Program-made: the position numbers and the translations under genes
Part shown: in pieces, positions 1 to 4,958 of the stretch
Layout: the number at the start of each line of letters is the position of its first letter
Position numbering within the stretch: the stretch's first letter is position 1
Notes under the pieces: generated by a model
What the model saw: the letters and a program-made list of their open reading frames with translations, nothing else
Database searches by the model: none
What the model was told of the DNA's origin: nothing
Origin: Candidatus Peribacterales bacterium
GTDB lineage: Bacteria > Patescibacteriota > Gracilibacteria > Peribacterales > Peribacteraceae
Assembly (NCBI GenBank): GCA_020059985.1
Contig: JAGVCI010000058.1
Span: forward strand, 1 to 5,791
Length of the DNA stretch: 5,791 bases
Direction of reading: 5' to 3'

Positions 1-468
1 AGTGATGGCACTCTGAATCAATTTCTCAAGAACCGCAGCGAACGTCGCAACAATCGACGGTGCTACTGCAACGGCCGCACCCATCAAAATGGCACCCGGT
101 GCGTCGTCGAGTTCGGCGAGGACATAGACGAGCGGCATGCACGCGGCGTAGCACACGCTCAGTGCGATACCGCAGTACTTGATCACGCGAAGCGCATTCA
201 CGGAAAGACCTGAGAACGCATTGTTCTTGTCGATGTACTGCAGCATCTTGAATCCCTGGAAGAGTGCGAGGAAGAAAGGGATGGGCGAGAGGGACAACCC
301 GATCATTGCGGGATACGTCGCAAACTCGTACCCGTCCGGCGCTTTCATGAGCTCTGCATAAATCATGGGAAACAGAATCACACAGAGAACGGCGGCAACG
401 AGTGCGATGAGAAGAATGGCCGCCTTCAAAAGGAGGGTAGGCGCGTTTTTAGGAGGGGTGACTTTCAT
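1..468 (-). CDS. DUF2975 family integral membrane protein, 3' end cut by window edge
   Basis: An open frame of 156 codons runs from the ATG at 468-466 off the left edge with no stop. The protein has four hydrophobic stretches, at about residues 12-36, 50-72, 96-118 and 124-146. The sequence between and around them matches what I know of DUF2975 (the Bacillus YoaS group): an IPFFLALFQ-like helix 2, the motif YIDKNNAFS near residues 78-86, and DDAPG near 121-125 opening helix 4. The function of the family is unknown. Members are usually about 160 residues and are often followed by a small Cro/CI-type HTH regulator, as in yoaS-yozG; that position lies outside this window. No Shine-Dalgarno precedes the ATG. 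A promoter-like pair lies about 45-75 bases upstream, so it probably has its own transcript, separate from the sortase gene 99 bases upstream. The family call is firm; the exact 3' end is not visible. Confidence 0.85.
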   Translation of the reverse strand, partial: MKVTPPKNAPTLLLKAAILLIALVAAVLCVILFPMIYAELMKAPDGYEFATYPAMIGLSLSPIPFFLALFQGFKMLQYIDKNNAFSGLSVNALRVIKYCGIALSVCYAACMPLVYVLAELDDAPGAILMGAAVAVAPSIVATFAAVLEKLIQSAIT

Positions 469-514
469 AGGAGCAAGAATGAATACCCTGGCATGAAAGC
501 ATGGTATTTATCGA

Positions 515-542
515 ATTACAATAAAAATATATTGTTTTTCAA
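515..542 (-). promoter_or_regulatory. Probable sigma-70-type promoter for the DUF2975 gene
   Basis: On the minus strand, TTGAAA (542-537; 5 of 6 to TTGACA) is followed after 16 bases by TGTAAT (520-515; 5 of 6 to TATAAT). The AT-rich stretch lies between the sortase stop codon and the DUF2975 start. Transcription would begin near 508, giving a leader of about 40 bases. The call rests on sequence match alone, and the 99-base gap contains no other gene. Confidence 0.45.
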
Positions 543-567
543 TCAGAAAATTTCGAGGAAATACTCT

Positions 568-1245
568 TTAGATCGCTTCCACAAATTTCCCCGTCACGAC
601 CAATCTCTCAGAGTATTTTTGTTCGAGTGCATTCCACGTTCCGTGACAGGTAATGAGACGAAGAATTTTTTCTTCGCCCGCACCGAAGAGTTCTTCCATC
701 GGGGCAGCATCATAAGGATAGGCACGAACATCGCTCACGAGAAATTTTTTCTCTCCACTGCCATCGCGCGTTGTCACGACATCTCCTGGTTGGAGCTGTT
801 CTAAGTTATGGAAAACCCCGCGTACACCACCGGGCGCATCCAAGTGTCCGGCAAGAACAGCGTTGCCCGGCTCCCCAGGACGTCGCCCAAGTGAATACCA
901 TCCAACCACCGTGGGATCGAAAGGAATATCCATAGATCCATCTCTGCGTAGTCCCACGGGAACCACCGACGCCTCAATCCCCAATCGATCGATGGAGATC
1001 ATCATTTCCGCCGGAACAGGTGGTTGTGCCGGAGCGGCGACTGCTACCGGAGTCTCCTGATCCTGCGACACTGTCGAATCTGTCTCCGATTGAGGAGAAG
1101 AAATAATCACGAGTGCACCATCATGCGGCTGAGGAGCGATGCTCCCCAGCGCTGGGTAGGCAATAGCGAGGAAGATGAGGGTGGAAGCCACTGCGAAACC
1201 AATGCGGCGCACACGCTCCCACGCTTTACGCAGGAGGATGCTCAT
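568..1245 (-). CDS. Class F-type sortase (cysteine transpeptidase)
   Basis: This 225-residue protein has an N-terminal membrane anchor (about residues 15-34) after a basic start (RKAWERVRR), a Pro/Ala/Gln-rich linker to about 80, and then the sortase beta-barrel. The catalytic triad is visible: His134 in LAGHLD, Cys200 in LITCHG and Arg214 in YSERLVV. The blocks GWYSLGRRPGEPGNAV and GVFHNLEQLQPGD are characteristic of class F. Sortases cut an LPxTG-like signal of exported proteins and join them to peptidoglycan outside the membrane. The ATG at 1245-1243 lies inside the last codons of the upstream RTX gene (20-base overlap) and has no Shine-Dalgarno of its own, so translation is probably coupled to that gene. 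The upstream product carries LPPAG plus a C-terminal hydrophobic segment, which makes it the likely substrate. Family is sure; class F rather than E is likely. Confidence 0.93.
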   Translation of the reverse strand: MSILLRKAWERVRRIGFAVASTLIFLAIAYPALGSIAPQPHDGALVIISSPQSETDSTVSQDQETPVAVAAPAQPPVPAEMMISIDRLGIEASVVPVGLRRDGSMDIPFDPTVVGWYSLGRRPGEPGNAVLAGHLDAPGGVRGVFHNLEQLQPGDVVTTRDGSGEKKFLVSDVRAYPYDAAPMEELFGAGEEKILRLITCHGTWNALEQKYSERLVVTGKFVEAI

Positions 1246-1351
1246 TGGTTGTGCGGAACAGAAAGCGCTGAAGCATCGCCGTCATCGCCAAGCACAGCAC
1301 TCCGACAATCGGATAGGCGGACTCTCTTCCTGGGTTCCCCGCCGGAGGGAG
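1226..1351 (-). other. Encoded C-terminal cell-wall sorting signal (LPPAG, hydrophobic segment, Arg-containing tail)
   Basis: The codons at 1351-1337 read Leu-Pro-Pro-Ala-Gly. After a short NPGRES spacer comes a hydrophobic run of about 16 residues (AYPIVGVLCLAMTAML), then QRFLFR and a nine-residue tail. This is the three-part layout of sortase substrates. It departs from LPxTG at position 4 (Ala for Thr). The helix is short and the tail has only two Arg, so the signal is plausible but not canonical. Confidence 0.65.
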
Positions 1352-2554
1352 CTCCGTGGGTACAATCGGCGTCGGGAATGGCTCGGGCACAAGGGCTACA
1401 GGAGGAGTGGAGCCCCCTGGCTTTGTGGGAACATCGATGGATGGTGGCAACGGCGAGCGACCACGTCCGCCTCCCCCTCCGCCTCCTCCGCCTCCTCCAC
1501 CCCCACCTCCACCGTTCTGGGCAACAGGCGGCTCCACTACTGGCGGTACAATCACTCCACCACTGCCAGTGTCATCGTCATCATCATCGGGTGGTGGTGG
1601 CGGATTATCGGGCGGCATCACGGGGGGCTGCTCTACTTCCGGCTGCTTATTACACTCCGGAACTGCCATCTGCTTCTTGCACATAGTCGTGACTTCTCCG
1701 TTGATACAAAAATCAATGCCAGATGTTCCGCGTAATTCGTCGGTTCCACTTCCGCCGTCCATCTTATTAAACCCCGGTCCCCCTTTCAGAAGATCGTTGC
1801 CATCTCCTCCGCATAGGATGTCCCAGTCATCGCCGCCGTCGATTTGATCATTCCCCGCATCACCGCAGAGCTCATCTGCATCCCCTTCACCGTTCAGGAC
1901 ATCGTTTCCTGTTCCTCCACGCACTTTATCTTCTCCCTCTCCTCCATTGATCAGGTCGTCGCCGGCACCAGCACAGATATGATCATCTCCGTCTCCACCG
2001 GTGATCGTGTCCGCTCCGAATGTTCCGACAATCACATCATTCCCACCTGTGCCAAGGATCGCTCCGCTGTACGTCTGTCCGTTCTGTGCTCCACCGACAA
2101 TCGTGCCGCTTCCGCTCACATAGATCGTCGCGGCGAGACCGAAACATGTGGGCACTGTGCTTGCGGATACCGAACTGGCACTCGCAAGTAACGCGGGCTG
2201 GCTGCTTGCTGCAGCGCTATCCACGTTTTCTTCTGCGAGCCCTTCTGCTTCTTCATCCACCGCAGGAGGCGATGCACTTTCTACTGCTGTGTCCTCCACA
2301 TCATTCGAAGTAATAGCGTCTTCCGGTGCATCTGTTGACTCCTTATCAGGCATCGATGGAAGAGTTGGCACATTGATCGTGGACATCGACGAGAGATCGA
2401 AGGGGATCTCCGTGTTTGTTTCCACACAGAACCCGCGCACGCATACCTCGGTGGCATGTGCGCTCTGCACCAAAAAAACCGCTATGCTCAGGGCTAAAAC
2501 GGATGAAGATGTGCGAAGTGTTTTGATGAATAATGACATGAAAATAGGGTGCAA
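1226..2554 (-). CDS. Secreted RTX-type calcium-binding repeat protein with C-terminal LPPAG sorting signal
   Basis: About 442 residues, numbered from a TTG at 2554. The order is: signal peptide ending SAHA|TEV (cut after about 34); Cys38/Cys43 pair; acidic Ser/Ala/Glu-rich linker to about 130; a TCFG segment; about 13 nonapeptides of the GGxGxDxU type (169-286); a Cys-containing cap (Cys292, Cys301); five Pro then six Asp (318-328); 16 consecutive Gly (348-363); Pro-rich stalk; LPPAG (402-406); hydrophobic helix (413-428); tail with Arg430 and Arg434. RTX nonapeptides fold as a calcium-bound beta-roll outside the cell. The C-terminus looks like a cell-wall sorting signal for the overlapping sortase gene. 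Start choice: an AGGAGG at 2570-2565 has only TTG codons near it. TTG 2554 is 10 bases away; TTG 2563 is 1 base away, too close; ATG 2539 is 25 bases away but would give a classic 29-residue signal peptide. No enzymatic domain is seen, so an adhesive or structural surface role is inferred. Confidence 0.85.
   Translation of the reverse strand: MHPIFMSLFIKTLRTSSSVLALSIAVFLVQSAHATEVCVRGFCVETNTEIPFDLSSMSTINVPTLPSMPDKESTDAPEDAITSNDVEDTAVESASPPAVDEEAEGLAEENVDSAAASSQPALLASASSVSASTVPTCFGLAATIYVSGSGTIVGGAQNGQTYSGAILGTGGNDVIVGTFGADTITGGDGDDHICAGAGDDLINGGEGEDKVRGGTGNDVLNGEGDADELCGDAGNDQIDGGDDWDILCGGDGNDLLKGGPGFNKMDGGSGTDELRGTSGIDFCINGEVTTMCKKQMAVPECNKQPEVEQPPVMPPDNPPPPPDDDDDDTGSGGVIVPPVVEPPVAQNGGGGGGGGGGGGGGGGRGRSPLPPSIDVPTKPGGSTPPVALVPEPFPTPIVPTELPPAGNPGRESAYPIVGVLCLAMTAMLQRFLFRTTNEHPPA
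1466..1513 (-). repeat. Sixteen-codon polyglycine tract (GGN triplet repeat)
   Basis: Sixteen consecutive Gly codons, mixed GGA, GGC, GGT and GGG, form an imperfect triplet repeat in the stalk of the RTX protein. It is followed by Arg-Gly-Arg. The mRNA here is very G-rich, with two five-G runs and many GG pairs. The plus strand reads as pyrimidine-rich CCN repeats and gives a spurious poly-Pro frame. Confidence 0.9.
1697..2050 (-). repeat. About 13 RTX nonapeptide repeats
   Basis: Codons encode successive nine-residue units, for example GGNDVIVGT, FGADTITGG, AGDDLINGG, TGNDVLNGE, AGNDQIDGG and DGNDLLKGG. Asp at position 4 and an aliphatic residue at position 6 are kept in nearly all; one unit, PGFNKMDGG, has Asn for Asp. 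Cys occurs at position 7 of three units and position 6 of the last. Consecutive units are expected to build a right-handed beta-roll that binds calcium between turns. Confidence 0.9.
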
Positions 2555-2563
2555 AGTAGGCAA

Positions 2564-2738
2564 TCCTCCTCGAGCGATCTATCATTGTCAAATAAATATT
2601 TTCACGCATGATAAAAGACTCTTCCTGTACGCCCCGCGATGATCTGCATCAGAGATGTACAGAGAATTTAACATTCGGATAGCAGAAGCGCATCCATAAA
2701 ATTAAGGATTAGCCCTTCGTTAAGAGATAGTTGACAGT
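2564..2738 (-). other. 175-base intergenic region upstream of the RTX-sortase pair
   Basis: It lies between the stop of the DUF1801 gene and the RTX start, and no ORF on either strand looks real. The half nearest the RTX gene is AT-rich. A minus-strand TATCAT (2613-2608; 5 of 6 to TATAAT) could serve as a -10 box and would give a leader of roughly 40-50 bases, but no convincing -35 box sits upstream of it. No hairpin with a following T-run is visible after the DUF1801 stop, so read-through from the upstream genes cannot be excluded. Confidence 0.35.
2565..2570 (-). promoter_or_regulatory. Strong Shine-Dalgarno AGGAGG before the RTX gene
   Basis: A perfect AGGAGG on the minus strand is the best ribosome binding site among the six starts whose upstream sequence is fully visible. 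Its spacing favours TTG at 2554 (10 bases) over ATG at 2539 (25 bases). This is the site that decides the start of the RTX gene. Confidence 0.6.
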
Positions 2739-3173
2739 TTATTTTTTGTGTTCTCCAGCACCAACCAACCCTGGGCTTTTTTCTGCAGCTTTCAGTACTT
2801 TTTTCAGCGCGGTCATGTTGAGGTCACTTAGTTTCTTGAATCGGATGCAGCTTTTCCCGACACTCACCTTCCCAAGCTCTTTCTTGTACTTCTCCGCGAT
2901 GTATTTGCCATCTTCGACCGCGCAGACATAGAGACTGATGTAATTCTTCTGGCTCGCAAGCGCAATCACCGGCCACTCAATCTTCTCGTGCTTATAGTTT
3001 CTATACGGGAAGGAACCATACCCGAGCATATTAATCGCGAAGTGCGGTTTCAGCTTCGGCACAGTTTTTTGAATCAACTGATGCAGCTCTTTGATCACGT
3101 CGCGCCGATCCGGCGGAAGAGCATCGAAATATTCCTTCACGCTCTTCGCCTTCGTGGGTTTGAACATATTCAT
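2739..3173 (-). CDS. DUF1801 domain protein (YdhG/frataxin-like fold)
   Basis: This 144-residue soluble protein has no signal peptide. The N-terminal helix region (SVKEYFDALPPDRRDVIKEL, about 11-30) leads into a helix with KTVPKLKPHFAINMLGYG, then aromatic strands, WPVIALASQKNYISLYVC and GKVSVGKSCIRFKKLSDLN, and a closing helix ending near 131. This order is that of DUF1801 in the YdhG-like superfamily, which shares a fold with frataxin/CyaY. Some relatives have been described as iron chaperones, but the molecular role is generally not established and none is claimed here. The last residues are Lys-rich (EHKK). The ATG at 3173 is preferred because a TAAGAT box lies exactly six bases before it and there is no Shine-Dalgarno; an in-frame ATG two codons later (3167) is possible. 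It lies 30 bases downstream of the small membrane protein gene. Confidence 0.85.
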   Translation of the reverse strand: MNMFKPTKAKSVKEYFDALPPDRRDVIKELHQLIQKTVPKLKPHFAINMLGYGSFPYRNYKHEKIEWPVIALASQKNYISLYVCAVEDGKYIAEKYKKELGKVSVGKSCIRFKKLSDLNMTALKKVLKAAEKSPGLVGAGEHKK

Positions 3174-3179
3174 AGAGGC

Positions 3180-3207
3180 ATCTTATCAGACGAATGGTGA
3201 ATCTCAC
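3180..3207 (-). promoter_or_regulatory. Candidate promoter giving a leaderless DUF1801 transcript
   Basis: On the minus strand GTGAGA (3207-3202; 4 of 6 to TTGACA) is followed after 16 bases by TAAGAT (3185-3180; 4 of 6 to TATAAT). Six bases then precede the ATG at 3173. Transcription would begin at or next to the A of the start codon. The -35 part overlaps the stop codon of the upstream gene. Confidence 0.4.
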
Positions 3208-3464
3208 TCTTTCGGAAGATCGAGCTTTTTGTAACCTCCCCAAGACTCCGTCCATGCCTTGGTCATGCAGCGATAGAAAAAATGCATCGCCAGAGCAAGA
3301 ACAAGGAGTACTCCGAAAACCCAGAGCACAGCGTATCCTCCAAATGATTGATAGACACCGACCGCAATCGCGATGAGAACAATGTATTTCACGACACGAA
3401 AGCGCCACGTTTGTGCGTGAATGGCGACATATTTCTCCCGGTTCCACCAAGATCGTAAAGTCAT
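3204..3464 (-). CDS. Small two-helix membrane protein of unknown function
   Basis: This 86-residue protein has a basic, Trp-rich N-terminus (residues 1-22, with RSWWNREKY). Helix 1 is at about 24-40 (VVKYIVLIAIAVGVY) and a short FGG turn joins it to helix 2 at about 44-64 (YAVLWVFGVLLVLALAM). A polar, aromatic tail follows with WTESWGGYKK and an acidic-basic end. The helical hairpin most likely places both ends on the cytoplasmic side, given the basic residues flanking them (inference). I do not recognise a family. The open frame continues upstream to 3611, but that extension overlaps the divergent VOC gene, is Cys/Arg-rich and looks non-coding. The ATG at 3464 also has a TACAAT box exactly six bases before it. 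It may be cotranscribed with the DUF1801 gene 30 bases downstream. Confidence 0.75.
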   Translation of the reverse strand: MTLRSWWNREKYVAIHAQTWRFRVVKYIVLIAIAVGVYQSFGGYAVLWVFGVLLVLALAMHFFYRCMTKAWTESWGGYKKLDLPKE

Positions 3465-3470
3465 GAGGAT

Positions 3471-3476
3471 ATTGTA
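3471..3476 (-). promoter_or_regulatory. Candidate -10 box (TACAAT) for leaderless start of the small membrane protein
   Basis: TACAAT on the minus strand (5 of 6 to TATAAT) ends six bases before the ATG at 3464. The bases between, ATCCTC, contain no ribosome binding site. I see no good -35 hexamer at 16-18 bases upstream. It lies in the 74-base divergent gap shared with the VOC gene. Confidence 0.45.
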
Positions 3477-3526
3477 CCGTAAATGTAAGAGAGAGGATTT
3501 TCTAGCGTCACAAAGGATGTATCCCC

Positions 3527-3532
3527 TACACT
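3527..3532 (+). promoter_or_regulatory. Candidate -10 box (TACACT) for leaderless start of the VOC gene
   Basis: TACACT (4 of 6 to TATAAT, with the three key positions T1, A2 and T6 kept) ends six bases before the ATG at 3539. The intervening TTCCAC offers no Shine-Dalgarno. A weak -35-like GCGTCA sits 16 bases upstream at 3505-3510. Confidence 0.4.
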
Positions 3533-3538
3533 TTCCAC

Positions 3539-4447
3539 ATGCAAAAAATCGTCCCCCACCTCTGGTACGACAAAGAAGCGAAGGAAGCCGCGGAGTTCTA
3601 CGTGAAGACATTCGGCAAAGATTCGAAGATCACGAGCACGACCGTGCTCAAAAACACACCGTCGGGCGATTGTGATGTGATGGGGTTCGACATCTGGGGC
3701 TACTCCTTCATGTCGATCAGTGCCGGACCGTACTTCAAACTCAATCCATCAATCTCCTTCATGGTGAATTTCGACCCGTCACAACACGACGATGCGAAGG
3801 AGAACATAGAGAGGATCTGGAAAGAACTCTCGAAAGGCGGGAAAGTCCGCATGCCTATCGATAAATATCCATTTAGTGAGCGCTACGGCTGGATAGAGGA
3901 TAAGTACGGCGTCTCATGGCAGCTGATCCTCACGGATCCCAAGGGTGAGGAACGCCCACTCATTATTCCGTCACTGATGTTCGTTGGCGATGTGTGCGGG
4001 AAAGCGGAGGAAGCGACCGAATTCTATGTGTCTGTCTTCAAGAACTCGAAAAGAGGTGAAGTCATGCGTTACCCGGCAGGCATGGCTCCAGATAAGGAAG
4101 GAACAGTAATGTTCACCGATTTCAAACTGGAAGGACAATGGTTTGCTGCAATGGATAGCGCTCAGAAACATGACTTCGCGTTCAACGAAGCAGTTTCTCT
4201 TCTCGTGCGCTGCGAGAACCAGAAGGAGCTCGATGAATACTGGGACGCTCTTTCCGCGGTGCCAGAAGCAGAGCAGTGCGGTTGGCTGAAAGACAAGTAC
4301 GGCGTCTCTTGGCAGATCGCAACACGCGAGATGGAAGATATGATGAACTCGGGCGACCAAGCAGCGGTCGATCGTCTGACGCAAGCATTCCTCCAGATGA
4401 AAAAGTTCGACATTGCCGAGCTCGAGCGCGCGTTCAAAGGAAAATAA
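3539..4447 (+). CDS. Tandem-domain VOC (PhnB/3-demethylubiquinone methyltransferase-like fold) protein
   Basis: This 302-residue cytosolic protein is built from two copies of the PhnB-like glyoxalase/VOC module (PF06983 type). The first spans about 1-131 and the second about 142-272, with a helical tail after it. Each copy opens with a strand and an EA-rich helix (KEAAEFYVKTFG near 15-26; EEATEFYVSVFKNS near 157-170) and closes with the same signature, YGWIEDKYGVSWQ at 116-128 and CGWLKDKYGVSWQ at 257-269. The second copy also has the typical EGTVMFTDFKLEGQWFAAMDS block. VOC proteins use paired beta-alpha-beta-beta-beta units around a pocket that often holds a metal. PhnB-like members mostly lack a defined reaction, and despite the old domain name there is no SAM-binding motif here. 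The internal duplication probably makes an intramolecular pseudo-dimer (inference). It is the only plus-strand gene and ends two bases before the stop codon of its convergent neighbour. Confidence 0.9.
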   Translation: MQKIVPHLWYDKEAKEAAEFYVKTFGKDSKITSTTVLKNTPSGDCDVMGFDIWGYSFMSISAGPYFKLNPSISFMVNFDPSQHDDAKENIERIWKELSKGGKVRMPIDKYPFSERYGWIEDKYGVSWQLILTDPKGEERPLIIPSLMFVGDVCGKAEEATEFYVSVFKNSKRGEVMRYPAGMAPDKEGTVMFTDFKLEGQWFAAMDSAQKHDFAFNEAVSLLVRCENQKELDEYWDALSAVPEAEQCGWLKDKYGVSWQIATREMEDMMNSGDQAAVDRLTQAFLQMKKFDIAELERAFKGK

Positions 4448-4449
4448 TT

Positions 4450-4896
4450 CTAGCGACTCATCACCGGGATTTTTGTTTCATCGAGAATAGGAGCTTCCGG
4501 ATTCACGGGGATCCTTGTGAGTCCCTTTTCGGGGAGTGACCAATAATGATAATACGCAGCGGTAGGAAAATACACTCGGTAATAGTAGTCATGATGGTCA
4601 TCGTTCCATCGCCCCTCACTGACAATATATCCACAACTTCCATCGTTAAATCTTACATAATCTTCAAGGTAATATTTTGGAAGACCCTGTGGGAGCAATG
4701 GATCCTTTGGGTTGCTGTAGCCAATGGGATCTGATTGATGTTCCTCTCCCTTCGCCATCGTCTGCTGCATGAGCGAGTGAGCACCAACAGTAGCCATCGC
4801 AATGGTCGCGTACACCGAAGCACGCAATCCGTTATTCACGGAGGAAGATACTTTTGCCGGAGCATGAGATGGGCCCTCTCCAGGCATTGGCTTCAC
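4450..4896 (-). CDS. Hypothetical Tyr-rich protein with an N-terminal hydrophobic segment
   Basis: 148 residues from a GTG at 4896; an ATG three codons on (4887) is the alternative, and an in-frame TAA upstream rules out a longer form. Residues 1-22 are Pro/Ser-rich and polar. A mildly hydrophobic stretch follows at about 23-41 (GLRASVYATIAMATVGAHS), which could be a signal peptide or a weak anchor. The rest is polar with 12 Tyr between residues 60 and 118. The core, from DYVRFNDGSCGYIVSEGRW through YYYRVYF to HYWSLPEKGLTRI, alternates like a small SH3/Tudor-type barrel (a G-x-I/V strand, a Y-x-V-x-F strand, then W-x-L-x-E-K-G-L). That fold guess is inference and I recognise no family. A GGGAGG lies 14 bases before the GTG, farther than ideal. 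It lies 62 bases downstream of the methyltransferase gene with no visible terminator between, so the two may be cotranscribed. Confidence 0.65.
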   Translation of the reverse strand: MKPMPGEGPSHAPAKVSSSVNNGLRASVYATIAMATVGAHSLMQQTMAKGEEHQSDPIGYSNPKDPLLPQGLPKYYLEDYVRFNDGSCGYIVSEGRWNDDHHDYYYRVYFPTAAYYHYWSLPEKGLTRIPVNPEAPILDETKIPVMSR

Positions 4897-4958
4897 TATC
4901 CACTCTCTCGCCTCCCATTACCAGCCCCTTAAGAAGAGCCCTTCCAGAAGCCCAAATC

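Noticed and set aside
518..539. Hairpin ACAATA/TATTGT followed by TTTT on the plus strand, as a terminator
   Set aside because: The stem is six pairs and nearly all A-T, no plus-strand gene precedes it, and on the minus strand (after the sortase) it lacks a T-run. The same bases are better read as the DUF2975 promoter spacer.
493..804. Plus-strand ORF of about 100 codons starting in the gap before the sortase stop
   Set aside because: Most of it lies antisense to the sortase catalytic domain, and its Phe/Arg-rich sequence resembles no protein family.
1356..1847. Plus-strand ORF with a long poly-Pro run
   Set aside because: It is the antisense reading of the Gly-codon tract and RTX repeats. 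The minus-strand frame has a signal peptide, repeats and a sorting signal, while this frame has no domain and no ribosome binding site.
2586..2591. Perfect TTGACA on the minus strand just upstream of the RTX gene
   Set aside because: A -10 box 16-18 bases downstream would fall on or beyond the Shine-Dalgarno, where only GAGGAT-like sequence is found, placing the transcript start inside the gene.
2731..2736. TTGACA on the plus strand as a -35 box
   Set aside because: It points into the 3' end of the minus-strand DUF1801 gene, and no plus-strand gene lies downstream for 800 bases.
3465..3611. N-terminal extension of the small membrane protein to 3611
   Set aside because: It would overlap the start of the divergent VOC gene, is Arg/Cys-rich without hydrophobic pattern, and lacks the TAnnnT spacing seen at the ATG at 3464.
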